A stretch of DNA of 64,000 bases. It comes from Altererythrobacter epoxidivorans (GTDB taxonomy: Bacteria; Pseudomonadota; Alphaproteobacteria; Sphingomonadales; Sphingomonadaceae). Below the pieces are notes generated by a model, which was not told the DNA's origin, did not search any database, and worked only from the letters and a program-made list of their open reading frames with translations. Each line of letters starts with the position of its first letter. The first letter of the stretch is position 1. The DNA is taken from NCBI RefSeq assembly GCF_001281485.1, contig NZ_CP012669.1:1364001-1428000 (forward strand). Reading direction: 5' to 3'. Below are positions 37,252 to 47,617 of this stretch, in pieces. Made by a program: the position numbers and the translations under genes.

Positions 37252-38412
37252 ATGAACGGTGTCGATACGAAATCACCACCTTTGCGCCCGACCGAGGGGC
37301 AATTGACGCTGGCCAGGAATGTCGCTGCGGGCGAGATGCGAGAAAGCGATGCGATCACGCATATCCCGGCGAGCGCCTATACCGACCCGGCGCATTTCGA
37401 ACGGGAAAAAGCCGGGCTGTTCGACCGGCTGCCGCAGGTTCTGTGCCCCTCGGCATTGATCCCCGATCCCGGCATGGCGGTTCCTCACGACGCAACCGGC
37501 CGTCCCCTGCTCATCACACGCGATGCGGACGGGAAGGCGCACGTCTTCCTCAATGTCTGCAGGCATCGCGGGACGCGGCTTGTCGAAGGGCAGGAAGTGC
37601 AATGTGCCAAGCGGCTCGTCTGCCCCTATCACGCCTGGACCTACAAGCTTGACGGCAAGCTGCTCGCCCTGCCCCGGCCGGAAACCTTTCCCGGCATGGA
37701 CAAGGGAGATTTCGGGCTCGCCGAACTGCCCAGCTGCGAGGCTGGCGGCCTGATCTGGTATTCGCCTGTCGAAGGTGCCGACTTCAGCGACGCAAGAACG
37801 CTGGGTGAAGACTTCGACGCCTTTGCCATGGCGGACAGCTACCTCTTCCGGCGGAAACTCCATTCGGTGAAGGGGAACTGGAAGCTGATCATGGATGCTT
37901 TCCTAGAAAGCTATCATGTCACCCGCCTGCACGCGAAGACCATCGGCCCCTTCTTCAAGGACGGTGTTACCAGCGGCGACCAGATCGGCCCGCACCAGCG
38001 TTCGGCTGTCGGGCGCCTCGAGGAAATGGAAGGCGTTGACCTCGAAGACATGGGCCAATTGCGCCGCGTGGTGACCTTCGCCTACCAGTTGCTGCCGGCG
38101 ACAATCATCATACCCAGCCCTGATTATGTGAACGTCATGGTCCTGATGCCTCAGGCGCACGACCACACACTAGTCGAGGATTTCATGCTGATCCCGGAAG
38201 CGCCAGCGACCGACAAGGCGCGCGACCACTGGGAACGCAGCTGGAAACTGCTCGATGGCGGCGTTTTCGCAAGCGAGGACTTCCGCGCGGCAGAGCTTGG
38301 ACAGCAGGGTTTGGCCAGCGGCGCGATCGAGCAATTGACGCTTGGCACGCTGGAAGGCGGCATCTCCCGTTTCGACCAAATCGTTCAAGAGGCGTTGCGC
38401 GGGGTGAATTGA
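37252..38412 (+). CDS. Rieske aromatic ring-hydroxylating oxygenase, alpha subunit
   Basis: A 386-aa oxygenase with a Rieske [2Fe-2S] domain (C103-x-H105 in CRHRGTRL and C124-x2-H127 in CPYHAWTY) and a mononuclear iron domain whose histidine ligands are H222 and H227 in [12 protein letters not shown]. This is the architecture of ring-hydroxylating dioxygenases and related demethylases. No small subunit, ferredoxin or reductase gene is adjacent, so electron donors must come from elsewhere. Substrate unknown. Confidence 0.87.
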   Translation: MNGVDTKSPPLRPTEGQLTLARNVAAGEMRESDAITHIPASAYTDPAHFEREKAGLFDRLPQVLCPSALIPDPGMAVPHDATGRPLLITRDADGKAHVFLNVCRHRGTRLVEGQEVQCAKRLVCPYHAWTYKLDGKLLALPRPETFPGMDKGDFGLAELPSCEAGGLIWYSPVEGADFSDARTLGEDFDAFAMADSYLFRRKLHSVKGNWKLIMDAFLESYHVTRLHAKTIGPFFKDGVTSGDQIGPHQRSAVGRLEEMEGVDLEDMGQLRRVVTFAYQLLPATIIIPSPDYVNVMVLMPQAHDHTLVEDFMLIPEAPATDKARDHWERSWKLLDGGVFASEDFRAAELGQQGLASGAIEQLTLGTLEGGISRFDQIVQEALRGVN

Positions 38413-38429
38413 TCACCTAACCGCAGGAA

Positions 38430-39209
38430 ATGCCTAAAGCTCCTCCTCGCGCCCCGGACCGTCCCGAGGGTGATCGCATCGCGAAACTCCTTGCCCGCGC
38501 AGGCGTCGCGAGCCGCCGCGAAGTGGAGCGCATGATTGCCGACGGGCGCGTGTCCATCGATGGCAAGGTTCTCGATACGCCAGCAACGATCCTGCAGGAT
38601 CTCAAGGGTGTGACAGTCGACGGCAAACCTGTCGCAAAGCCCGAACCGACGCGTCTCTTCGCCTTTCACAAGCCGACCGGACTGCTGACGGCGGAGAACG
38701 ATCCCCAGGGGCGGCCGACGATCTATGACGCGCTGCGCAATGCACTGCCCAAGAACACGCCGCGAGTAATGCCGATCGGCAGGCTCGATCTCAACACCGA
38801 AGGCCTGTTGCTGCTCACCAATGACGGCGAGCTGAAGCGGCAGATGGAACTGCCATCTTCCGGCATTCCGCGGACCTATCGTGCGCGCACTTTCGGCGAC
38901 ATAACGCAGGAACAGCTCGAGGAACTGATCGATGGCATCACCATCGATGGCATGACCTACGGCAGCATCGACGCCAATCTCGAACGGCGGACGGGACGCA
39001 ACCAGTGGATCGAGATGACCATCACTGAGGGCAAGAACCGCGAGGTTCGCCGCGTGCTCGAGCATCTCGGCCTGCAGGTCAGCCGCCTGATCCGCACGTC
39101 CTATGGCCCCTTCGAACTCGAGGACCTGCCGCGTGGCGGGGCACGCGAAGTTCGCAAGCACGAGCTCGGCCGCCTGCGCGGCGACCTGCGCAAGTGGGTC
39201 CACGAGTGA
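38430..39209 (+). CDS. rluB: rRNA pseudouridine synthase (RsuA/RluB family)
   Basis: A 259-aa enzyme with an N-terminal S4 RNA-binding domain (about 14-60) and a pseudouridine synthase domain. The catalytic aspartate is D120 in GRLDLNTEGLLLLTNDGEL, preceded by FHKPTGLLTAE. RluB (23S U2605) is the best guess over RluE, RluF or RsuA because of the S4 domain and GMTYGSIDANLERR region. It lies 10 bp before rsmD. Confidence 0.9.
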   Translation: MPKAPPRAPDRPEGDRIAKLLARAGVASRREVERMIADGRVSIDGKVLDTPATILQDLKGVTVDGKPVAKPEPTRLFAFHKPTGLLTAENDPQGRPTIYDALRNALPKNTPRVMPIGRLDLNTEGLLLLTNDGELKRQMELPSSGIPRTYRARTFGDITQEQLEELIDGITIDGMTYGSIDANLERRTGRNQWIEMTITEGKNREVRRVLEHLGLQVSRLIRTSYGPFELEDLPRGGAREVRKHELGRLRGDLRKWVHE

Positions 39210-39219
39210 GCATAGCTTC

Positions 39220-39771
39220 ATGAGGATCATTGCCGGAGAATGGCGCGGCAGGAAACTGGCCGCACCAAAGGGAGAAGCGACGCGCCCAACAGCCGATCGG
39301 ACGCGTGAAACGCTTTTCTCGATGCTGACCAGCCGGCTTGGCACCTATGAAGATCTGAGCGTTGTCGACCTGTTCGCCGGCTCGGGCGCGCTCGGCCTCG
39401 AAGCGCTGTCGCGTGGTGCCGGTTTCTGCCTGTTCGTCGAGCAGGACCAGGCGGCGCTCGCGACCATCAAGTCGAATATCGAAACTCTCGGCTGCCGCAG
39501 CCGGAGCAGCGTAAGCGCAGGCTCGGTGATGTCATTGGGTCCGGCCAAGCAACCGCACGACCTGATCCTGCTCGACCCGCCCTATGAAACAGGCGCGGGC
39601 TCGGTTGCGCTCGACCGCCTGCTACGGCTCGGGTGGGTCGGCCCTGCAAGCTGGATGGCGGTCGAAACCTCGGCCAAGGAAGAGGTCAGAGTGCGAGGCC
39701 TTGCCGTCGAGGCAGAGCGCCAAGTCGGCAAGGCCAAGCTTACTTTGCTGCGAATGGAATCGGCCGTCTAG
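39220..39771 (+). CDS. rsmD: 16S rRNA (guanine-966-N2)-methyltransferase RsmD
   Basis: A 183-aa Rossmann-fold methyltransferase. MRIIAGEWRGRKLAAPKG at the start, RPTADRTRETLFSML, the AdoMet loop VVDLFAGSGALGLEALSRGA and the catalytic LLDPPYE are diagnostic. The chosen start excludes a longer frame overlapping the pseudouridine synthase gene. Confidence 0.95.
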   Translation: MRIIAGEWRGRKLAAPKGEATRPTADRTRETLFSMLTSRLGTYEDLSVVDLFAGSGALGLEALSRGAGFCLFVEQDQAALATIKSNIETLGCRSRSSVSAGSVMSLGPAKQPHDLILLDPPYETGAGSVALDRLLRLGWVGPASWMAVETSAKEEVRVRGLAVEAERQVGKAKLTLLRMESAV

Positions 39772-39804
39772 GGACTGTTAGATCGGCCGTTCGCAGCACC
39801 CCAA

Positions 39805-39873
39805 TCAAACGAAATTGGGCGTGACGACGACCATCAGCACTCCCAGCAGGACGGCGTAAGATATTCTGCGCAT
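39805..39873 (-). CDS. 22-residue membrane micropeptide candidate
   Basis: MRRISYAVLLGVLMVVVTPNFV: two Arg, then about 16 hydrophobic residues. Its ATG is preceded by GAGAGGAGG with ideal spacing, one of the strongest ribosome-binding sites in the window. It lies in a 380-bp gap without larger genes, well beyond the terminator at 40073-40106, so it should have its own promoter. Too short for family recognition. The strong initiation site argues for real translation, but no experimental evidence is available. Confidence 0.5.
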   Translation of the reverse strand: MRRISYAVLLGVLMVVVTPNFV

Positions 39874-40072
39874 TGCGACCTCCTCTCCCGAGCTGTTCCA
39901 AGCGCGACGAACGCTGACCACTCCCCCAAGCGACAATGGCCAAGCTGCGCCCGAACTGCGGTCTTGAGAAGAGTAGCGGCGGGGCTCAAACGCTTGGCAG
40001 GCCCCGTTCAGCGCGAAGCGTTCGTAAAATGCGGCGACCGGAAGGCGCGCAAAACTACCAAAGCGCGACATG
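39874..40072 (-). other. Non-coding stretch upstream of the micropeptide
   Basis: About 200 bp without a credible gene; a continuous minus-strand frame exists but its upper part lacks coding character. It probably contains the micropeptide promoter. No clear -35/-10 pair or regulator site is recognised. Confidence 0.4.
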
Positions 40073-40106
40073 AAAAGGGGCAGCCGCACCTGAGTGCAGC
40101 TACCCC
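40073..40106 (-). terminator. Strong Rho-independent terminator after the small secreted protein gene
   Basis: On the minus strand GGGGTAGCTGCAC pairs with GTGCGGCTGCCCC (13 bp with two G-T pairs) around loop TCAG and runs into TTTT. It separates the secreted-protein transcript from the micropeptide. Confidence 0.85.
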
Positions 40107-40152
40107 CGTCGCCATTGCCCGATAACGGGCAGGCGCGACGAATTCGCAGTGA

Positions 40153-40428
40153 TTACATCTCGCTGGCGGGCTTGCCCGGCCAGTAGCTCAGCGGGCGATT
40201 GCCCCACTTGAGGCCGGCAGCGCGCGGGTTGATGCAGCTGTCCTGACCTTCGGTCATGCAAACGTCGTAGGTGTTGTCGCCGATTTTCACCTTGGTTGCC
40301 TGACCCTTCGCATTGGTTTCGACAACTTCCGGCGTCGGCGCCTTGTATTCGTGATGGTCGGCCATGGCCGGTGCGGTCAGGCCGAGTGCGAGCGTCGTTG
40401 CAGCGGCAGCGGTAAGTATCCGTTTCAT
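40153..40428 (-). CDS. Small exported protein, unrecognised
   Basis: A 91-aa protein with a clear signal peptide (MKRILTAAAATTLALG..., cleavage after AMA at about residue 23). The mature part is about 68 residues, begins with Asp-His-His and has two cysteines (C57, C65) that could form a disulfide. AGGAG precedes the ATG. A lineage-specific periplasmic protein of unknown function; no family recognised. Confidence 0.8.
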   Translation of the reverse strand: MKRILTAAAATTLALGLTAPAMADHHEYKAPTPEVVETNAKGQATKVKIGDNTYDVCMTEGQDSCINPRAAGLKWGNRPLSYWPGKPASEM

Positions 40429-40535
40429 ATCAAAATCTCCTCTGCCCCGTCCGATTGCGTGAACAACGGGCGACCCGGCACGACGGTTCCAAAATGGGCA
40501 AACGCGCCCATTCTGCGCTTGCGGCGCAGCCTTGC

Positions 40536-40550
40536 GTTCCCTACCTGTTC
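40536..40550. promoter_or_regulatory. LexA (SOS) box upstream of uvrD
   Basis: GTTCCCTACCTGTTC matches the alphaproteobacterial LexA consensus GTTC-N7-GTTC exactly and lies 12 bp before the uvrD start codon, where bound LexA would block transcription or early elongation. It resembles the recA box in this window (GTTCCCCACTTGTTC) in 12 of 15 positions. Confidence 0.85.
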
Positions 40551-40562
40551 ACAAGGTTTCCG

Positions 40563-42865
40563 ATGAGCAGCGACAATCCCCCCCAGCAGCGCCAAAACGC
40601 GCAAGTGCCCGCCTATGCAGCGCGGCTGAACCCTCCCCAGCGCGAGGCCGTGCTGACGACGGAAGGTCCGGTCCTGATGCTGGCAGGTGCCGGAACCGGC
40701 AAGACTGCGGCGCTAACCGCTCGCCTCGCCCACCTGGTTGCCACCGGCAGGGCTTATCCCAGCCAGATCCTGTGCGTGACCTTCACCAACAAGGCTGCGC
40801 GCGAAATGCGACACCGTGTTGCCGGGCACCTGGGCGAAGCTGTCGAAGGGATGCCGTGGCTCGGCACCTTCCACTCGATCTGTGCAAAGATGCTGCGCCG
40901 TCATGCAGAGCTTGTAGGGCTCGAATCGAATTACACGATCATCGACACCGACGATCAGATCCGCCTGCTGAAACAGCTGATCAACGACAACGATCTTGAC
41001 GAAAAGCGCTGGCCGGCGCGGCAACTGGCCGGCCTGATCGACGGCTGGAAGAACCGCGGCCTGAACCCCGAAGATCTCGATGCAGTCGACAATGAAGCCT
41101 ATGCCAATGGCCGGGGACAGCAGTTCTACAAGCTGTACCAAGACCGGTTGAAGGCGCTGAACGCCTGCGATTTCGGCGACCTTCTGCTGCACATGCTCAA
41201 CATCTTCCGCCGCGAGCATGACGTGCTCGAGCGATATCAGCGGCAATTCCGCTACATCCTCGTCGACGAATACCAGGATACCAATGCGGTCCAGTATCTG
41301 TGGCTGCGATTGCTGGCGCAGGCGAGCAAGAATATCTGCGTCGTGGGTGACGACGACCAGTCGATCTATTCCTGGCGCGGCGCCGAAGTCGCCAACATCC
41401 TGCGCTTCGAGAAGGATTTTCCCGGCGCAAAGGTAGTGAAGCTGGAGCAGAATTATCGCTCCACTCCTCACATCCTGGGTGCTGCATCGGGCTTGATCCG
41501 CGCCAACAGTGAACGCCACGAAAAGACGCTGTGGACCGAGCATGACCACGGCGACAAGGTGCGCGTCATCGGCGTCTGGGATGCCCCGGAAGAGGCCCGG
41601 CGTGTGGGCGAGGAAATCGAGCGGCTGGAACGCGAGGGAGCGAGCCTGGACGAAGTCGCCATCCTCGTTCGCGCCCAGTACCAGACCCGCGAGTTCGAAG
41701 ACCGCTTCATCCAGATCGGGATCAATTATCGCATCATCGGCGGTTTCCGCTTTTACGAGCGTGCCGAAATCCGCGACGCCCTCGCCTATCTGCGCGTCAT
41801 CGCCCAGCCGCAGGACGATCTCGCTTTCGAGCGCATCTACAACCAGCCCAAGCGTGGGCTTGGCGCGAAGACGCTGGAGAAGATGCACCAGCATGCGCGC
41901 CGCACGGGCCTGCCGCTCGCCGCCGCATCATTGCAGATTGCCGACAGCGACGAGTTGCCAGCGCGTGCCGCCAACACCATCGGCGGGTTGATGCGGCAGT
42001 TTCTCCACTGGCGCGAGCAGTCCGAGCAGGTCACCCCCGCCGATCTGTTGCGCATGGTGATGACGGAATCGGGCTATGACGAGATGCTCCAGAAAGAGCG
42101 GACCGCCGAATCTGCCGGCCGCCTGGAAAACCTGTCCGAACTTGCCCGCGCCATGGAAGAATACGAGACGCTCGGCGATTTCCTCGAACATGTTTCGCTG
42201 GTGATGGATAACGACGCGGCCGATGACGAGGAAACCGTCACCATCATGACGATGCACGCTGCAAAGGGGCTCGAATTCGATCACGTTTTCCTGCCCGGCT
42301 GGGAAGAAGGCGTCTTCCCCAGCCAGCGCGCGATCGACGAAGGCGGCCTCGCCAGCCTCGAAGAGGAACGCCGCCTCGCCTATGTCGGGATCACCCGTGC
42401 GCGGCGTCGATGCACGATTTTCCATGCTGCGAACCGCCGCATTTATGGGCAGTGGACGAGTAGCATCCCGAGCCGTTTCATCGAGGAATTGCCGCCCGAA
42501 CACATCGATCAGGAAACGACGATGACCGGCGGCGCATCGCTGTGGCGAGCGAACTGGACCGAACAGGAAGACCCCTTCGCGCATGTTTCGCAATCGCGTC
42601 CCGACCGCAGCGGCGCGCGCGGTCCGGGCTGGCAACGGGCGCTTGCAACGGGATACGAAACTAAACCTGTGCGCGTGCAGGAAAATCGCCGATCAGCAGC
42701 CAGCTTTGCAGCCAAGCCGCGCACCGACGTCGCCATCGGCGCGCGCGTTTTCCATGAAAAGTTCGGCTATGGCACCGTAACCGACCAGGAAGGCAACAAG
42801 CTCGAAATCGACTTCGAGCATTCCGGCACGAAGCGTGTCATCGACAGCTTCGTCAAGCTGGCCGA

Positions 42866-42869
<4 letters not shown>
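40563..42869 (+). CDS. uvrD: UvrD/PcrA-family ATP-dependent DNA helicase II
   Basis: A 768-aa superfamily 1A 3'-5' helicase for nucleotide-excision and mismatch repair. Motifs in order: Q motif LNPPQREAV, Walker A AGAGTGKTAA (41-50), VDEYQDTN, GDDDQSIYSWRGA, VKLEQNYRST, MTMHAAKGLEFDHVF and AYVGITRARRR. The C-terminus (FHEKFGYGTVTDQEGNKLEIDF) is the PcrA/UvrD Tudor-like domain. MSSDNPP was chosen because the longer frame contains the LexA box. Its 3' end overlaps the convergent helicase gene by 4 bp. Confidence 0.96.
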
Positions 42870-44266
<1,397 letters not shown>

Positions 44267-44392
44267 ACGTATCAAAATGTCCGGATGGCGGGGCCCTTGC
44301 GGGCCCGACTTCAAGCAGGCGTGGAGAGACCACAACCAATCGCGGCGCCCTTCGCGCAAAACCCTCGCAAAGTCAAGATTTCGGAGGTTTCG

Positions 44393-44968
44393 CTATTCCT
44401 CGACAGCGACCAGCTGGCGCATGCGTTCGACCTCGCAATTCGCACCCGAACGCGATTGCAGCTTGTCCCGATCGACGCAAAGCATGCCATCGTCGCTCCG
44501 CTCGATATAAAAACCGGAGTAGAAATCGCGCGCACGGCATGATTTTTCGAGGCTGGCGGTAACGGTCCTGCGATCGTTCAGGAACAGCAGCAGGCGATTG
44601 CCGCTGCCCGTTTGCACACCGACGACATTGGCCACCGGCACACATTTTTCCATCTTGCGCTCTTCAAACCGCGAAGTCGGTGCGCGCGTTGGCAGTTCGG
44701 CGAACATGCTCTGCCGCGCGCTCGGCTGACGCGGGGAAATACGGACGATCACCCGTTGTTCGATCCTGACCTGGCGCTGGATCGGCACTGCATATGGCGC
44801 CACCATTGGAATGACCGGTTCGTCCGCCACCATGGAGGACATGGGTGCACTGTTCGGCTCGAGCCGCGCTTCCACATCTCCGTTCGGAACAGGCGGTACC
44901 TCCTGCTCGCCACCGAAGACCGGCAGCAAGAGCACCAGCGGTGCTAGGAAGGCGAGTGGGTTAGCCAT
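44393..44968 (-). CDS. Hypothetical exported protein
   Basis: A 191-aa protein of unknown function. It begins with a hydrophobic signal-like segment (MANPLAFLAPLVLLLPVFGG), then a Pro-rich low-complexity region (about 25-100) and a compact C-terminal half with three cysteines (KMEKCVPV, EKSCRARDFYSGFY, MLCVDRD) and NCEVERM. Codon usage matches its neighbours. It resembles conserved hypotheticals of sphingomonads, but no functional motif is identifiable. Confidence 0.75.
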   Translation of the reverse strand: MANPLAFLAPLVLLLPVFGGEQEVPPVPNGDVEARLEPNSAPMSSMVADEPVIPMVAPYAVPIQRQVRIEQRVIVRISPRQPSARQSMFAELPTRAPTSRFEERKMEKCVPVANVVGVQTGSGNRLLLFLNDRRTVTASLEKSCRARDFYSGFYIERSDDGMLCVDRDKLQSRSGANCEVERMRQLVAVEE

Positions 44969-45128
44969 TCAATTGCGCGAAGAAATTCGTCCCCGTGTGC
45001 TTCGTTGCGGCTGATTCTCGATCAACCGGTATGGCTTTCTATCAGGCAGTCTTGAATACTGGCTTAATCCGAATTGCCCCGCCTGCAAGTCCTAGTCGCG
45101 AGGCGATAGCTATGTCATAGGCGCGTGC

Positions 45129-46577
45129 ATGAGCGATCCGGGCAGCTTTGTAAGCGATGTACGCGCCCTTCTGGGCGAGCGCGGTTTCACCTCCGATCCC
45201 GAGCTTATGTCTCCGTGGCTGACCGATTGGCGAGGTCGTTTTGCTGGCGCTGCCATCGGTATCGCCTCGCCCGCGAACACGCAGGAAGTTTCGGCCTTTG
45301 TCGCCCTGTGCGACAGGCATGATGTTCCGATCGTACCCCAGGGCGGAAACAGCGGAATGTCGGGTGGCGCGACACCGGACACTGCAGGCCACAGCGTGCT
45401 GCTATCGCTCCGCCGGATGGACGCCATCCGCGCGTTCGACAGTGACGCGGGACAGATCGTCTGCGAAGCAGGAGTTATTCTTCAGAACCTGCACGAAGTA
45501 GCTGAAAAGGAAGGACTTCGCTTTCCATTGACCCTGGGCGGGAAAGGGTCTGCGACCGTCGGTGGCCTAATCTCCACGAACGCAGGGGGTACGCAGGTGC
45601 TGCGACATGGCACGATGCGCGCTCAGGTCCTGGGCATCGAAGCGGTCCTCGCGAATGGCGAGATATTCAACGGCCTCACGGCGCTTAAAAAGGATAACCG
45701 CGGCTTCGATCTCAAGCAGTTGCTGATCGGTTCCGAAGGTACTCTCGGTATCGTGACCGCCGCGAACCTTCGGCTATTACCCGCAACGGAAGAACGGGTG
45801 GTGGCCTGGATTGGCCTGAAATCGATTGGCGATGCACGCCGCCTGTTACGGAAACTGCAGGCACGCTTGCCCGATCATCTCGAAGGGTTCGAGGTCGTTC
45901 CTGCGCACTGCCTGTCAGCTGTCCTCGATCACCTCCCCGCCGCGAAAGCCCCGCTGGAGCGTGAGCACGCATGGAACGCGCTGGTGGAATGCACTGGAAC
46001 GTCGGCGGAGATCGATTCCGTTCGCGAAAGGCTTGAAGAACAATTGGCCAGCGCCATGGAAGACGGCCTCGTCAATGACGCCGTTTTCGCTGCGAACGAA
46101 CGCCAAGCCGAAGATTTCTGGACCCTGCGCGATTCCATCGCCCCTGCAGAACGGGCGCTGGGGCCCGCAGTCCAGCACGATATTTCCGTACCGGTGGAGA
46201 AGATGCCGCAATTCGTCGAGGCGGCGATACCGGCTGTGGAAGAGGCCTTTCCGGGAACGAGCGGGGTCGCCTTTGGTCACCTTGGCGATGGAAACGTCCA
46301 TTTCCACGTGCTCGCAGAACCCGGTGCCACGCGCCGCGAGTGGGAGAATGGTACGGGCAAGGAAATCAGTCGCTTCGTTCACGATCTTGTCACCGAATAT
46401 GAAGGTTCGATCAGCGCCGAACACGGGATCGGGCAACTCAAGCGTGACGAATTGGGCCGTCTGGGCGATCCGGTTTCACTGTCACTGATGCGGAGTATCA
46501 AGGGTGCGCTGGACCCCAAGGGCCTGCTCAATCCGGGCAAGCTGGTGCCGCTTGCGCCGGGGGACGCAAAGCCCTAA
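45129..46577 (+). CDS. FAD-linked D-2-hydroxyacid dehydrogenase (D-2-hydroxyglutarate/glycolate oxidase type)
   Basis: A 482-aa vanillyl-alcohol-oxidase-type flavoprotein. The FAD-binding PCMH domain (about 35-215) contains VPIVPQGGNSGMSGGA and LGGKGSATVGGLISTNAGG; the C-terminal domain has FGHLGDGNVHFH, with the metal-binding histidines, and EHGIGQLKRDEL. This fits D-lactate/D-2-hydroxyglutarate dehydrogenases and GlcD; no glcE/glcF partners are adjacent, favouring a single-subunit D2HGDH-like enzyme. Substrate assignment is tentative. Confidence 0.88.
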   Translation: MSDPGSFVSDVRALLGERGFTSDPELMSPWLTDWRGRFAGAAIGIASPANTQEVSAFVALCDRHDVPIVPQGGNSGMSGGATPDTAGHSVLLSLRRMDAIRAFDSDAGQIVCEAGVILQNLHEVAEKEGLRFPLTLGGKGSATVGGLISTNAGGTQVLRHGTMRAQVLGIEAVLANGEIFNGLTALKKDNRGFDLKQLLIGSEGTLGIVTAANLRLLPATEERVVAWIGLKSIGDARRLLRKLQARLPDHLEGFEVVPAHCLSAVLDHLPAAKAPLEREHAWNALVECTGTSAEIDSVRERLEEQLASAMEDGLVNDAVFAANERQAEDFWTLRDSIAPAERALGPAVQHDISVPVEKMPQFVEAAIPAVEEAFPGTSGVAFGHLGDGNVHFHVLAEPGATRREWENGTGKEISRFVHDLVTEYEGSISAEHGIGQLKRDELGRLGDPVSLSLMRSIKGALDPKGLLNPGKLVPLAPGDAKP

Positions 46578-46652
46578 AGCACCCGCGCTTGGCCGCCCGT
46601 CTGGATAGGCTGGCCTTAAATCACATTCCTTTAGACTTTTCGGAGAGTTTTC

Positions 46653-47438
46653 ATGGCGAGCGCGCCGCAGCCCCAACTGCCTGTTTTCTACAACGACCTC
46701 ATGCCCCTCAACAGCCGCGATCACAAAGGCTGGAAGAGCACGCAGTTAAACGACGCCACATTCTTTGGCACAAGCCATGCTGTTCCGATCACCGTCGAAG
46801 AATTCGTCGATGCGCAGCGTTCGTTCCCGATCGTTTTCACCAGCGGCGAAGGCGCCCTGCCCATCGCTCTGATGGGCCTGAACGAAGGCGTGAACACTTT
46901 CGTCGGCGAAGACGGCAAGCTGACCGAAGATGTGTACGTCCCGGCATACGTCCGTCGCTATCCCTACATGCTGGCACGCCTGCGTCCCGACAGCGACGAT
47001 CTTTCGCTTTGCTTCGACCCGAGCGCCGGCGTTGTCGGTGAATTCGATGAAGGCAACGAGCTTTTCGACGCCGAAGGCAAGCCGACCGAATTCACGAATG
47101 GCGTGATGGAATTCTGCCGCAACTTCGAAGAAGCCGGCGTCCGCACCCAGAACTTCATGGCAGATCTCGCCAAGCACGATCTCCTGATGGACGGCGAAAT
47201 CGCGATCACGCGCAATGACGATCCCGAGCGCCCCTTCGTTTACCGCGGCTTCCGCATGGTCGACGAAAACAAGCTGCGTGAACTTCCGACCGAAGTTCTC
47301 GAAGAGCTGAACAAGAGCGGCGCGTTGATGATGATCCACGCCCATCTTTTCTCGCTCAACCTGATGCGCGTGATCTTTGCCCGCCAATCGGCACAGGGCA
47401 AGATTCCGCAGCCCAACGCAGCACAGCCGGCAGGCTGA
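46653..47438 (+). CDS. SapC family protein
   Basis: A 261-aa cytoplasmic protein with the SapC pattern: PLNSRDHKGWK, PITVEEFVDAQRSFPIVFT, VPAYVRRYPYMLAR and a C-terminal ALMMIHAHLFSLNLMRVI. SapC-family proteins are named from surface-layer export loci but function is uncertain, and in marine alphaproteobacteria they often sit near TonB receptors. Here it stands alone and shows no signal peptide. A good GGAGAG lies before the ATG. Confidence 0.88.
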   Translation: MASAPQPQLPVFYNDLMPLNSRDHKGWKSTQLNDATFFGTSHAVPITVEEFVDAQRSFPIVFTSGEGALPIALMGLNEGVNTFVGEDGKLTEDVYVPAYVRRYPYMLARLRPDSDDLSLCFDPSAGVVGEFDEGNELFDAEGKPTEFTNGVMEFCRNFEEAGVRTQNFMADLAKHDLLMDGEIAITRNDDPERPFVYRGFRMVDENKLRELPTEVLEELNKSGALMMIHAHLFSLNLMRVIFARQSAQGKIPQPNAAQPAG

Positions 47439-47450
47439 TCCGACGCGTTG

Positions 47451-47495
47451 ATCGGATGAGAGGGGCTTGAACGCCCCTCCTCCCGATCCTATTTT
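47451..47495 (+). terminator. Hairpin after sapC, probable terminator
   Basis: Nested arms ATCGG/CCGAT and GAGGGGC/GCCCCTC form a stem-loop followed by CCTATTTTG. It lies 12 bp past the sapC stop. The T-run is weak, so readthrough toward the sRNA candidate is possible. Confidence 0.6.
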
Positions 47496-47527
47496 GAAGA
47501 GGTCAGGTCACGCGCCCCTCATGGCGT

Positions 47528-47601
47528 GGCCCGACTGCACCGAAAGGTGCAATCCTCCCTGAACCTTGGCCACCTCGTGCAGTTGCACGAGGTGGTTTTT
47601 T
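47528..47601 (+). ncRNA. Candidate small RNA, MmgR/alpha-r8-like
   Basis: A compact two-hairpin RNA: hairpin 1 TGCACC-GAAA-GGTGCA (47536-47551, GNRA loop), an unpaired linker containing TCCTCCCTGAACCTTGG, and a strong terminator CCACCTCGTGCA/TGCACGAGGTGG followed by TTTTTT. The linker is an anti-Shine-Dalgarno sequence. Two hairpins flanking an exposed UCCUCCC is the architecture of the alphaproteobacterial alpha-r8 family, whose member MmgR controls polyhydroxybutyrate storage in Sinorhizobium. The neighbouring N-formylglutamate amidohydrolase and cpdR genes match the neighbourhood I recall for mmgR. The 5' end is estimated. Confidence 0.7.
47570..47601 (+). terminator. Rho-independent terminator of the sRNA candidate
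   Basis: A 12-bp perfect stem CCACCTCGTGCA/TGCACGAGGTGG with a 2-nt spacer and six T residues. It is oriented for plus-strand transcripts; the minus-strand side has no T-run, so it does not serve the convergent amidohydrolase gene. Confidence 0.92.
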
Positions 47602-47617
47602 CATATTTGGGGTCAGG

